Positions 55,432-63,001 of a stretch of DNA of 64,000 nt are shown one piece after another. The DNA is from Micromonospora rubida (GTDB taxonomy: Bacteria; Actinomycetota; Actinomycetes; Mycobacteriales; Micromonosporaceae). Position 1 is the stretch's first letter, and each line of letters begins with the position of its first letter. The stretch spans positions 293,067-357,066 of the forward strand of contig NZ_JAAALO010000005.1 in the NCBI RefSeq assembly GCF_009908295.1. The letters run 5' to 3'. The position numbers and the translations under genes are program-made. Under the pieces are notes generated by a model. It saw only the letters and a program-made list of their open reading frames with translations. It was not told the origin of the DNA and ran no database searches.

Positions 55432-56200
55432 CCGCCTGACCGCGGAGGACGTCACGCTCGGCTACGGGGAGCGGATGGTGTCGACGCGGGTGAGCCTGGC
55501 CGTGCCGGACGGCGCGTTCACGGCCATCGTGGGGCCGAACGCGTGTGGGAAGTCGACGTTGCTCAAGGCGTTCGTCCGACTGCTCACGCCGTCGTCGGGA
55601 ACGGTCCGCCTCGACGGCCGGGACGTTTCCGGCCACCGCCCGAAGATGTTCGCGCGACAGGTGGGGTTCCTGCCCCAGGGCCTGATCGCCCCGGAGAACA
55701 TCGTCGTCCGGCGGCTCGTCGCCCGGGGCCGTTACCCACACCAGTCCCTGCTCGCCGCCGGGTCGGCCGCCGACGAGGAGGCCGTCCGGTCGGCCATGGC
55801 GGTGGCCGGCGTCACGGACCTGGCCGAACGGCCCGTCGAGGAGTTGTCCGGGGGGCAACGGCAACGGGTCTGGATCGCGATGGTGCTGGCGCAGGAGACC
55901 CCGTACCTGCTGCTCGACGAGCCCACCACGTTCCTCGACATCACCCACCAGTACGACCTGCTGGCGCTCTTCGCGCGGCTGCGCGACGAGGGCAGGACGA
56001 TCGTGGCGGTCCTGCACGACATCAACCAGGCCTGCCGTTTCGCCGACCACATCGTGGCGATGAAGGGCGGCCGGGTCGTCGCGCAGGGAGCGCCGGCCGA
56101 CGTGGTGGACGCGGCCCTCATGCAGGAGGTCTTCGGCCTGCCGAGCATCGTGATGGCGAACCCGGTGACCGGCACTCCGATGGTGGTGCCGACCGTCTGA
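55424..56200 (+). CDS. Siderophore ABC transporter ATPase (FecE type)
   Basis: 258 residues from GTG. Walker A GPNACGKSTLLKA, signature LSGGQRQRVWIAMVL, Walker B YLLLDEPTTFLDITHQ and H-loop VLHDINQACRFAD are canonical; THQYDLLALF and FADHIVAM are typical of FecE/FepC ATPases. It powers the permease pair just upstream. Last gene of the five-gene uptake operon; a terminator follows within 35 bases. Confidence 0.95.
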   Translation: MGSRLTAEDVTLGYGERMVSTRVSLAVPDGAFTAIVGPNACGKSTLLKAFVRLLTPSSGTVRLDGRDVSGHRPKMFARQVGFLPQGLIAPENIVVRRLVARGRYPHQSLLAAGSAADEEAVRSAMAVAGVTDLAERPVEELSGGQRQRVWIAMVLAQETPYLLLDEPTTFLDITHQYDLLALFARLRDEGRTIVAVLHDINQACRFADHIVAMKGGRVVAQGAPADVVDAALMQEVFGLPSIVMANPVTGTPMVVPTV

Positions 56201-56208
56201 CGTCCTGG

Positions 56209-56235
56209 CCCTGTCCGGGAATCCACCGGACAGGG
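56209..56235. terminator. Terminator of the siderophore uptake operon
   Basis: A perfect 10 bp stem, CCCTGTCCGG and CCGGACAGGG, with a 7-base loop, eight bases after the ATPase stop. Confidence 0.75.
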
Positions 56236-56439
56236 CAGGCGGCCGGCAGGCTGTAGCCACGTGGTCAAGGACCCGACCGCCAGCGGCCTTGAGGGAGGGC
56301 GACGTGCACCTGGCCCGCCGAGTGCAACGCGTCGCCGGCACCTCCGCGCCGACCGCCGTCGCCGCCCGGCCCGCCGGCCCGGCCGGGGCCCGGACCGGGC
56401 AGTGCCCGCCGGTGGTTCCGCCACCGCCTGCGGGGAGAC

Positions 56440-56465
56440 GGTGCCGGCAGCACGCTGCCGGCACC
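56440..56465. terminator. Terminator after the secreted-protein gene
   Basis: An 11 bp stem, GGTGCCGGCAG and CTGCCGGCACC, with a 4-base loop, 66 bases downstream of the leftward gene at 56532. Confidence 0.6.
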
Positions 56466-56531
56466 CGCCCACCTGCCCGGTCAGGTCACCCCGCGCCCGG
56501 AGCGGGGTCCGGGGTCCCGCGAGACGGCGGC

Positions 56532-56975
56532 CTAGCCCCACACGTAGTGCACGTTGACGTAGATCGGCGAACCCCAGTTGACACACACCCGGGCGGAGAC
56601 GCCGCCGTTCCACACCGCGACGTTGTGCACGGTGATCTCGGCCGGGCCGATGAACTCGTTGCCCGCGCCGTCGACCTCGGTGGCCGAGACCGTGACGGGG
56701 TACCTCGGGGTGACCGGCAGGCCGTTGAGGTTGAGGTTCCAGCAGTTGTTGCGGGCACCCCAGTAGTGGGTGTAGCCGCCGGCCATGGCCAGGAAGTCGA
56801 CGGTGTCGGTGGCGGTGGGCAGCTTCGACTTGCCCGAGGTCTGGCCGGCAGCGGCGGCCACCCGTGCGGTCGGGGCGGACCCTTCGTCCTGCGGGACCGC
56901 GGCGGACGCGGTGCTGGCCACGAAAACCCCCGGGACCAGAACCGCGGCAGACGCCAACAAGAGCGGCATCTTCAT
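56532..56975 (-). CDS. Small secreted protein of unknown function
   Basis: 147 residues from the ATG preceded by GAAGGAGC. The signal peptide (MKMPLLLASAAVLVPGVFVA, cleaved near ASA-AVP) is clear. The mature part of about 115 residues has two Cys (NNCWNLNL and ARVCVNWG) that can form a disulfide, and is beta-strand and Trp/Asn/Val-rich. I do not recognise a family. It lies between the siderophore uptake operon and a response regulator, with an upstream region of about 300 bp shared with the latter. Confidence 0.8.
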   Translation of the reverse strand: MKMPLLLASAAVLVPGVFVASTASAAVPQDEGSAPTARVAAAAGQTSGKSKLPTATDTVDFLAMAGGYTHYWGARNNCWNLNLNGLPVTPRYPVTVSATEVDGAGNEFIGPAEITVHNVAVWNGGVSARVCVNWGSPIYVNVHYVWG

Positions 56976-57278
56976 GGAAAGCTCCTTCTCCACTCGTCAC
57001 GCGCTCACGGGCTAAGCGCTGGCAAGAATTGTCGGAGAAACAACAGGCCCGTCACATCTGGCCACGGGTCACATCCGCCGGGTGCACCTGGGGCGCAGCC
57101 GGTCAGGCCGCGCCGCCCCGGGGGCACTCGCGGGCATTGCCCGTCAGTGCAGTCCGTAGCCGCGTGCCGGGCCTGAGGTGGCTACCGTCCGGTCCCCGAC
57201 TGGCCAGGTCACAGGCCGTGCACCTGCCGATACGTTGACCGCAACAACTCAATGGTGATCGCATTGGAAGGACCGGTC
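56976..57278. other. Divergent region between secreted protein and response regulator
   Basis: 303 bp with no accepted gene. Short frames are incidental. I saw no obvious iron box or strong palindrome; the promoters of both genes must lie here. Confidence 0.5.
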
Positions 57279-57959
57279 GTGACGCGGAGCGAGAACGGGC
57301 CGAGTCAGCGGATCAGCGTGGTCGTCGCCGACGAACAGCCGCTGATGCGCGCCGGCCTCGCAATGCTGCTGACTGTGGAGTCGGACATCGAGGTGGTGGC
57401 GGAGGCGGCCACCGGAGTCGGGGCCGTGGTCGCCGCGCGCGAATGGTCACCCGAAGTCGCGATCGTCGACGGGCTGATCGTCGACGGGCTCGATGCCACC
57501 CGGGAGCTGACCGACATGGGCGTCAGCGTGCTGGTCCTGACCGGTCACTGCCTCGACGCGGTGCTGTACGGCGCGTTGCGCGCCGGAGCCACCGGCCTGC
57601 TGCTCAAGAGCACCGCGCGCGGCGAGCTGGTGCAGGCGATCCGGGCTGTCGCCGCCGGCGACGGCTGGCTCGACCCCGCAGTGACCCGCATGCTGATGCG
57701 CGAGTTCGCGTCCCGAGCCGAACCGGGAGCGCGCACCCCGCAGGAGCTCAGCCAGCTCACCGGCCGCGAGCGGGAGGTGCTGATCATGGTCGCGCACGGC
57801 TTCACCAACCGGGAGATCGCCGAGCGGCTGTTCATCCGGGAGGGCACGGTGAAGGCACACATCGGCCGGGTGCTGACCAAGCTACGACTGCGCGACCGCG
57901 CCCAGGCCGTGGCGGCGGCGTACCAGAACGGGCTGGTCGTGGTGGAGGCCAGGCGGTAG
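57279..57959 (+). CDS. NarL/LuxR-family response regulator, orphan
   Basis: 226 residues. GTG chosen because GGAAGGAC lies six bases upstream; an ATG nine codons earlier lacks a site. Receiver domain: VVVADEQPLMRAGLAMLL, phosphorylatable Asp in VAIVDGLIVDGLD, and conserved Lys in LLLKSTARGELVQAI. The acidic pair that binds magnesium is Asp-Glu. The C-terminal LuxR helix-turn-helix reads LTGREREVLIMVAHGFTNRE ... VKAHIGRVLTKLRLRDR. No histidine kinase adjoins, so its partner is elsewhere. Confidence 0.9.
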   Translation: MTRSENGPSQRISVVVADEQPLMRAGLAMLLTVESDIEVVAEAATGVGAVVAAREWSPEVAIVDGLIVDGLDATRELTDMGVSVLVLTGHCLDAVLYGALRAGATGLLLKSTARGELVQAIRAVAAGDGWLDPAVTRMLMREFASRAEPGARTPQELSQLTGREREVLIMVAHGFTNREIAERLFIREGTVKAHIGRVLTKLRLRDRAQAVAAAYQNGLVVVEARR

Positions 57960-57986
57960 GCCGGGCGGGCGCACCCGGAACCACGG

Positions 57987-59939
57987 TCAGTTCTCGCGCG
58001 GCGCCGAAACCTGGGCGTACTCCTCGCTCTCGCGTCCTTTCGGGACCACGGGGCCGGGCATGCTCCAGGAACGCCACAGGCGGCTGTACCCGCCCCCCGC
58101 CTCCAGCAACTGGCCGTGCGTGCCGTGCTCGGTGATGCGCCCGTGCTCCAGGACGACGATGCGGTCAGCGGTGGCCGCCTGGCTGAGCCGGTGGGCGACG
58201 ATCAGCGTGGTGCGGCCCTCGGTGGCCGCCGTGGCGGCGCGGTCGAGGTCGCGCGCGCCCGCGCTGCCAGCCTCCGCGGTGGCCTCGTCGAGGACCGCGA
58301 CGGCGGGGTCGGCGAGGACGAGGCGGGCCAGGGCAAGCTGCTGGGCCTGGGCGGCGGTGAGGTGCCGGCCGCCCTCCCCCACGCTCGTGGCAAGGCCGTC
58401 GGGCAGGGTACGGAGCAGGGCGGTGGCACCGACGAGATCGAGGGCAGCGGTGATCTCGGCGTCGGTGGCGTCCGGGTCGGCGAGGCGCAGGTCGTCGCCG
58501 AGCGTCCCGGCGAAGATGTGCACCTCCTGGCTGATCAGGGCGATCTCGCGACGGACCCGGTGCTCGCCCAGTTGCGCCAGCGGCACGCCGCGCAGGCACA
58601 CCGAGCCACGAGTGGGCGCGATGATTCCGGCGGCGATGCCGGCAAGCGTGCTCTTGCCCGCTCCGCTCGCTCCGACGAGAGCGACGCGTTCGCCGGGTGC
58701 GAGACGGAGGGTGATGTCCCGCAGCACCACGGGTCCGTCGTCGTAGCAGTGCCGGGCGATGACCACCTCCAGCGCCGCAGGCTCGGGCATGCCCGGCCCC
58801 ACCGTCGCGGACCGTCCTCGACGAGCGGGCCCGGGGGCGTCGGAGGAAGCGGGACCGTCGGGACTGTCGTGGAAAGCGGGGGCGTCGGGACTGTCGGAGG
58901 AAGCGGGGGCGTCGGGGGAAGCGGGGCCGGGCAGTGAGGTGACGCCGACGAGCCGGGCGAGGCTCGCCCCGGCCTGGAGCACGGAGTCCGACTGGAGCAG
59001 CAGCAGGCCGATGGGGTTGAAGAGGCGGTGGAAGTAGAGCGCGGCGGTGGTGGCCGCCCCGACGGTGACCAGGTCGTCGCGGACCAGCAGGAAGCCGGCG
59101 AGCAGCACGGCGGCGAGCCCCACGAACTCCGACCGGTTCATCCGCAGCCCAAGACGCGTGTGGAAGTTGAAGATCTCCAACGACAGGTCGCGGGCGACGG
59201 CGGAGCGATCGGCGATCCGAGCGACGTGGGCGTCTTCCATCCGGTAGGCGCGCACGGTCGCCGAGCCACGAAGCGCCCCGGCCATCGCCTGGGCCCGCTC
59301 GCCGGTCGCCACCCGCTCGCGCGCGTAGTACGGAACCGACCGCTTCAGGTACCAGCGCAGCGCCAACGCGTAGGCCGGGGCGGCGGCCAGGCCGGCGAGG
59401 CCGAGCCGCCAGTCGAGGGCGAAGAGCCCCGCCGCGGTCAGCACGATGGACAGCAGCGCGCCGAGGAAGGCGGGTCCGCTGGTGCTGATCACATTCGTCG
59501 CCACGGCCACGTCGTCGCCGGCGCGGGCCACCAGGTCCCCGGTCCCGGCCCGCTCCAGCGTGGCCGACGGCAGGTGCAGGGCACGGTCGATGACCCGCTC
59601 CCGCAGCCGCGCCAGCACGGTCTCGCCAAGGCGCGCGGCGACCGCGGCCCCGGCCGCGGTGAGGAGCCCGGCGAGCACCGCCGCGCCCGCGATCACGCCC
59701 GCCCAGGCCACGATCCGTGGCGTGTCGGACCCGGCGATGACGTCGTCGACGAGCCGACCGAGCACCCAGGGGGCGACGAGCCCGGTCGCGGCTGCGGCGA
59801 CCAGCAACGTGGCGGCGGTGACGCTGAGCCCGGGCAGCCGGGCGAACTCGGCCCGGAGGGCGGCCCAGGTCTGCCGGGCGGTGGCCGTCGGCAGCAGTTG
59901 CCTGGACTCGACGCCGATAGTGGTCGACTCGTCGGTCAC
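57987..59939 (-). CDS. ABC exporter half, ATP-hydrolysing subunit with altered signature motif
   Basis: 650 residues from GTG, overlapping the upstream partner by 4 bases. Six membrane segments (about 35-330) are followed by a repeat-encoded Ser/Asp/Pro/Ala linker and the nucleotide-binding domain. Walker A (VALVGASGAGKSTLAG), Walker B (VAVLDEATAEA, catalytic Glu present) and H-loop (LIVAHRLSQ) are intact, but the ABC signature is LTAAQAQQLALARLV, not LSGGQ. Its partner has the opposite pattern, so only one of the two ATP sites can be fully functional. Being behind an iron box it probably exports a siderophore, or imports one as IrtAB does. Confidence 0.93.
   Translation of the reverse strand: MTDESTTIGVESRQLLPTATARQTWAALRAEFARLPGLSVTAATLLVAAAATGLVAPWVLGRLVDDVIAGSDTPRIVAWAGVIAGAAVLAGLLTAAGAAVAARLGETVLARLRERVIDRALHLPSATLERAGTGDLVARAGDDVAVATNVISTSGPAFLGALLSIVLTAAGLFALDWRLGLAGLAAAPAYALALRWYLKRSVPYYARERVATGERAQAMAGALRGSATVRAYRMEDAHVARIADRSAVARDLSLEIFNFHTRLGLRMNRSEFVGLAAVLLAGFLLVRDDLVTVGAATTAALYFHRLFNPIGLLLLQSDSVLQAGASLARLVGVTSLPGPASPDAPASSDSPDAPAFHDSPDGPASSDAPGPARRGRSATVGPGMPEPAALEVVIARHCYDDGPVVLRDITLRLAPGERVALVGASGAGKSTLAGIAAGIIAPTRGSVCLRGVPLAQLGEHRVRREIALISQEVHIFAGTLGDDLRLADPDATDAEITAALDLVGATALLRTLPDGLATSVGEGGRHLTAAQAQQLALARLVLADPAVAVLDEATAEAGSAGARDLDRAATAATEGRTTLIVAHRLSQAATADRIVVLEHGRITEHGTHGQLLEAGGGYSRLWRSWSMPGPVVPKGRESEEYAQVSAPREN
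58833..58922. repeat. Tandem repeats in the exporter linker
   Basis: Three adjoining units of 45, 27 and 18 bp, all beginning GGGGGCGTC and all multiples of nine. They encode a Ser/Pro/Asp/Ala linker between the membrane and nucleotide-binding domains. Reading frame is kept, so the length may vary between strains. Confidence 0.7.
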
Positions 59940-61642
59940 CGCAGGACCTCCTCCCGGTAGCGGGCGTCGCCGGCGAGCAGTTGCTCGTGCGAGCCCTCGG
60001 CGATGACCCGCCCACGGTCGATCACGGCCACCCGGTGCGCGATCCGCAGCAGAGCCGGACTGTTGGTGATCAGCACGGTGCCGCGGGCTTCCGCCCCGCG
60101 AGCCGAGGCCAACCCCTCGGCGACCAGCAGCTCGGTCACCGCGTCGACCGCCGTGGTGGGATTGTGCAGCACAAGTACCGGCGGGTCGGCGACGAGCGCC
60201 CTGGCCAGCCCGATCCGCTGCCGCTGCCCGCCGGACAGGTTCGCCCCCCGCTCGGTGAGCAGGCGATCGACCCCGTGCGGGTGCGCGGCGAGCACGTCCT
60301 CGGCCGCCGCAGCCCGCACCGCGGCGTGCAGGACCGCCTCGTCGGGGCCTGCGCCTGCGGTGAGATTGTCGCGCAGCGTGCCCTCGAACAACGCCACGTC
60401 ATGCTGCTCGACCAGCACCGTGCTGCGCAGGGCGTCGATGTGCAGCTCTTCGGCGGGCACGCCGTCGACGTACACCGTTCCCCGATAGTCCTCTCGGGGC
60501 ACCCGGCCGGACAGCAGCGCGACCAGCGCCTCGGCCTCGCCCGGATCGTAGGCGAGCACGCCCAGGACCTCACCGGCGCCGACCCGCAGACACACTCCGT
60601 CGAGTCCGGCGTACCCGACCGTGTCGAGGGCGAGGCGCGACGGGTCCGGGGCGGGCGGCCCGGCGGTTCCCGGCCGGGTGAGCGGCGGGGCACCGAGGAC
60701 CCGGGCGACCCGCCCCGCGGAGGCTCGGGCCATGGCGAACACCTGCACGCCGTACCCGAGCGTCTGCACGGGCTCGGCGATGAACTGGGCCAGCCCGACG
60801 ACGGCGACGAGCTCGCCGATGGTGAGCCGGCCCTCCAGCGCGAGCCAGCCCGCGACGCCGGCGACCGCCGCGAGGAAGAGGCCGTTGACAGTGGTGGTGA
60901 GCCCCAGGTGCAGGCCCTTGGTGGTGGCGGCGCGCAGGGTGACCTTGAGGGCGTGACCGCTGGAACCCGCGTACCGGCGTGCGGCGTGTTCCTGGGCGCC
61001 GATGCCGCGCAGCACGCGTAGGCCGGAGACAAGGTCCACGGCGAGCGCGGTGGTGGCGGCGAGGGCCTCCTGCTGAGCTGCGCTGCGCCGGGTGAGCAGC
61101 GGCGCCATCCGTTGCAGGGCGACGACCAGCAGCGGCACCCCGATGAGCACCCCGAGCCCGAGCGGAACGTCGACGACGAGCAACGCGACGGCCGCGACCA
61201 CGAGCGCGGTGAGCGCGGCGGCGCAGAACCCCGCGACCCGTACGACGAGCGCGGACAGCTCGGCGTCGGAGGCGGTGACGGACAGCAGCTCGCCGTCGCG
61301 CATGCCCGAGCGGCGTCCGCGCGGGTCGAGGGCGCTCCCGGCGATCTCGACCCGCACGTTGTGTGCCTCCTGCTCCACGGCGGCGTACGCCTGGCGGGCG
61401 CCGGTTCGGTAGGCGAAGGCGAGAACGGTGAAGAGGGCGGCAAGACCGGCGAGCGAGAGCAGCAGCGCGGGCACGTCCCCGGTGGCGACCGCACGGTCGA
61501 TGATCACGCCGATGGCGACCGGCACGAGGGCCTCGGTGGCCTGGTGGACGCAGAGCAGCGTGATGCCGGCCGCCACCCGGCCGCGCTGGCGGCGCAGGGC
61601 GCGGCGCAGCACCACCCGACCGCTGATCTCGTCGCCGGCCAT
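59936..61642 (-). CDS. ABC exporter half with degenerate nucleotide-binding motifs
   Basis: 568 residues from the ATG after GCAGGGGCC. Six membrane segments precede the nucleotide-binding domain, where the Walker A loop reads GVLAYDPGEAEALVALL (no GKS/T), Walker B reads VLVLHNPTTAVD (His-Asn instead of Asp-Glu), and the H-loop His is missing (LITNSPALL). The signature LSGGQRQRIGLARAL is perfect. It therefore cannot hydrolyse ATP at its own site but supplies the signature for its partner at 57987. First gene of the pair; an iron box lies about 70 bases upstream of the start. Confidence 0.92.
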   Translation of the reverse strand: MAGDEISGRVVLRRALRRQRGRVAAGITLLCVHQATEALVPVAIGVIIDRAVATGDVPALLLSLAGLAALFTVLAFAYRTGARQAYAAVEQEAHNVRVEIAGSALDPRGRRSGMRDGELLSVTASDAELSALVVRVAGFCAAALTALVVAAVALLVVDVPLGLGVLIGVPLLVVALQRMAPLLTRRSAAQQEALAATTALAVDLVSGLRVLRGIGAQEHAARRYAGSSGHALKVTLRAATTKGLHLGLTTTVNGLFLAAVAGVAGWLALEGRLTIGELVAVVGLAQFIAEPVQTLGYGVQVFAMARASAGRVARVLGAPPLTRPGTAGPPAPDPSRLALDTVGYAGLDGVCLRVGAGEVLGVLAYDPGEAEALVALLSGRVPREDYRGTVYVDGVPAEELHIDALRSTVLVEQHDVALFEGTLRDNLTAGAGPDEAVLHAAVRAAAAEDVLAAHPHGVDRLLTERGANLSGGQRQRIGLARALVADPPVLVLHNPTTAVDAVTELLVAEGLASARGAEARGTVLITNSPALLRIAHRVAVIDRGRVIAEGSHEQLLAGDARYREEVLR

Positions 61643-61710
61643 GGGCGTCAGGCCCCTGCGAGAACGAAGGAAAATGTGTACACGAGCTGCGCCCTCCCAG
61701 CGATCAAAGG

Positions 61711-61729
61711 ACAGGTTAGCCTGACCTAA
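61711..61729. promoter_or_regulatory. IdeR/DmdR iron box before the ABC exporter pair
   Basis: ACAGGTTAGCCTGACCTAA (reverse TTAGGTCAGGCTAACCTGT) matches TTAGGTTAGGCTAACCTAA at 16 of 19 positions. It lies 69 bases upstream of the first exporter gene, so the pair is probably iron-repressed together with the uptake operon at 51626. Confidence 0.85.
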
Positions 61730-61767
61730 TATTCGACGGCACCGGGGCCGGACCTCTGCCCGGCGAA

Positions 61768-62823
61768 TCAGAACAGCTGGCCCGCGTCGGCGGGCAGCCG
61801 GCCGGCGCTGACGAGCCGCTGGAGCACCTCGTGGTGCGGGACGGCGTGCTGCACCCTGCCCCGCACGCCGGTGGTGGTCGTGGCCATGAACAACGAGTTG
61901 AGCAGTGCCTCCTCGACCGAGTCCATGACGGCGGCGAAGAGCGGATCGATCATCCCGTCCGGTAGCGGCTGCCGCGGTTGCGGTGCGGTGGTGAAGGCGA
62001 TCGCGTAGTCGCCGCTGCCGTTGGCGTACGCCGCGCCCACCCGGGACATGGCGAACACGGCCCGGCGGGCGAGCCGGCCGAGCTGGCGGGCGTCCACCGG
62101 CGCGTCGGTAGCCACGATGATCATGCACGAGTTGCCGGGCGGCTCCTCCCGGTCGTGCTGCGGCGCCAGTTCGGCAGCCGGCATCGGGACTCCCAGCACG
62201 GTGAGGATGCCGCTGAAGTTCGACTGGACGAGGGCGCCGACGGTATGGACGGAGCCGTCGACGCTGACCCGTCGCGACGAGGTGCCGATGCCGGCCTTGA
62301 AACCCAGGGCGGTCGTGCCGGTGCCCGCGCCGACGCACCCCTCCACCGGCAGCCCGGCCGAGGCGCACTCGATGGCATCGAGCACGTGCTCCTCGGTCAC
62401 CGGGCGACGGCGGATGTCGGACAGGTGGGCATCGTTGGTCTCCCCGACCAGCGGGTTGAACGACACTCCGGCCGGGTGCCGGTCCATCAGGTGGGTGAGC
62501 ACGGCGTCTGCGGCGCGGAAGACCGACAGGGTCGCGGTCAGCACGATCGGTGACTCCAGGACGCCGAGTTCGTCCACCTGCGTCGAGCCGACGAGCTTCC
62601 CGTACCCGTTCCCGACGTACACGGCGGCCGGAAGCGCCGGGTGCCCGGCGCTGAGCCGGCGCGGTACGACGGCGGTGACGCCGGTGTGCAGGTCTGCGCC
62701 GTCATCGATGGTGACGTGACCGACCAGGACGTCGGCCACGTCGGTGATGGCGTTGAGGGGGCCGGTCGGCAAGGCACCGACGGTGATGCCGAGGTCCCGT
62801 GTCCGGCGTGGTTTCTGGTCCAC
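61768..62823 (-). CDS. P1-family (DmpA-like) aminopeptidase
   Basis: 351 residues from GTG. The P1/DmpA Ntn-hydrolase family pattern is clear: DLGITVGALPTGPLNAITDV at the N-terminus, GETNDAHLSD, FKAGIGTSSR and the autocleavage/catalytic Ser in PPGNSCMIIVATDAP (about 250). Cleavage before that Ser gives two chains. Members act as D-/L-aminopeptidases or beta-peptidyl aminopeptidases in the cytosol. No signal peptide. It lies alone, 70 bases downstream in coordinate of the iron box but transcribed toward it, ending just before it. Confidence 0.92.
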   Translation of the reverse strand: MDQKPRRTRDLGITVGALPTGPLNAITDVADVLVGHVTIDDGADLHTGVTAVVPRRLSAGHPALPAAVYVGNGYGKLVGSTQVDELGVLESPIVLTATLSVFRAADAVLTHLMDRHPAGVSFNPLVGETNDAHLSDIRRRPVTEEHVLDAIECASAGLPVEGCVGAGTGTTALGFKAGIGTSSRRVSVDGSVHTVGALVQSNFSGILTVLGVPMPAAELAPQHDREEPPGNSCMIIVATDAPVDARQLGRLARRAVFAMSRVGAAYANGSGDYAIAFTTAPQPRQPLPDGMIDPLFAAVMDSVEEALLNSLFMATTTTGVRGRVQHAVPHHEVLQRLVSAGRLPADAGQLF

Positions 62824-63001
62824 CGCACTCCTGTCATCGTGGTCAGCCTGGCACGGTACCCACGATCGTCGGGTCGGTGCACCGGCCCGGCCCAGGTTCG
62901 CGCCGGCACGACGCCGAGCGGCGGCCGGGACCCAGAAGGGCTCGTCTATATTTGCGCGCAGCGTTGTATCGATGTCGAGAAGATCGCGAGAAGGGCAGAG
63001 C

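Larger units (their letters stand above)
56201..56531. other. Convergent intergenic region with two terminators
   Basis: 331 bp between the convergent FecE-type ATPase and secreted-protein genes. It holds a hairpin for each gene (56209-56235 and 56440-56465). The frames found in between are Pro/Arg/Ala-rich and were not accepted as genes. Confidence 0.6.

Noticed and set aside
56261..57176. Frames on the plus strand across the small secreted-protein gene
   Set aside because: They are antisense to a gene with a clear signal peptide and ribosome-binding site, and they run through both terminators.
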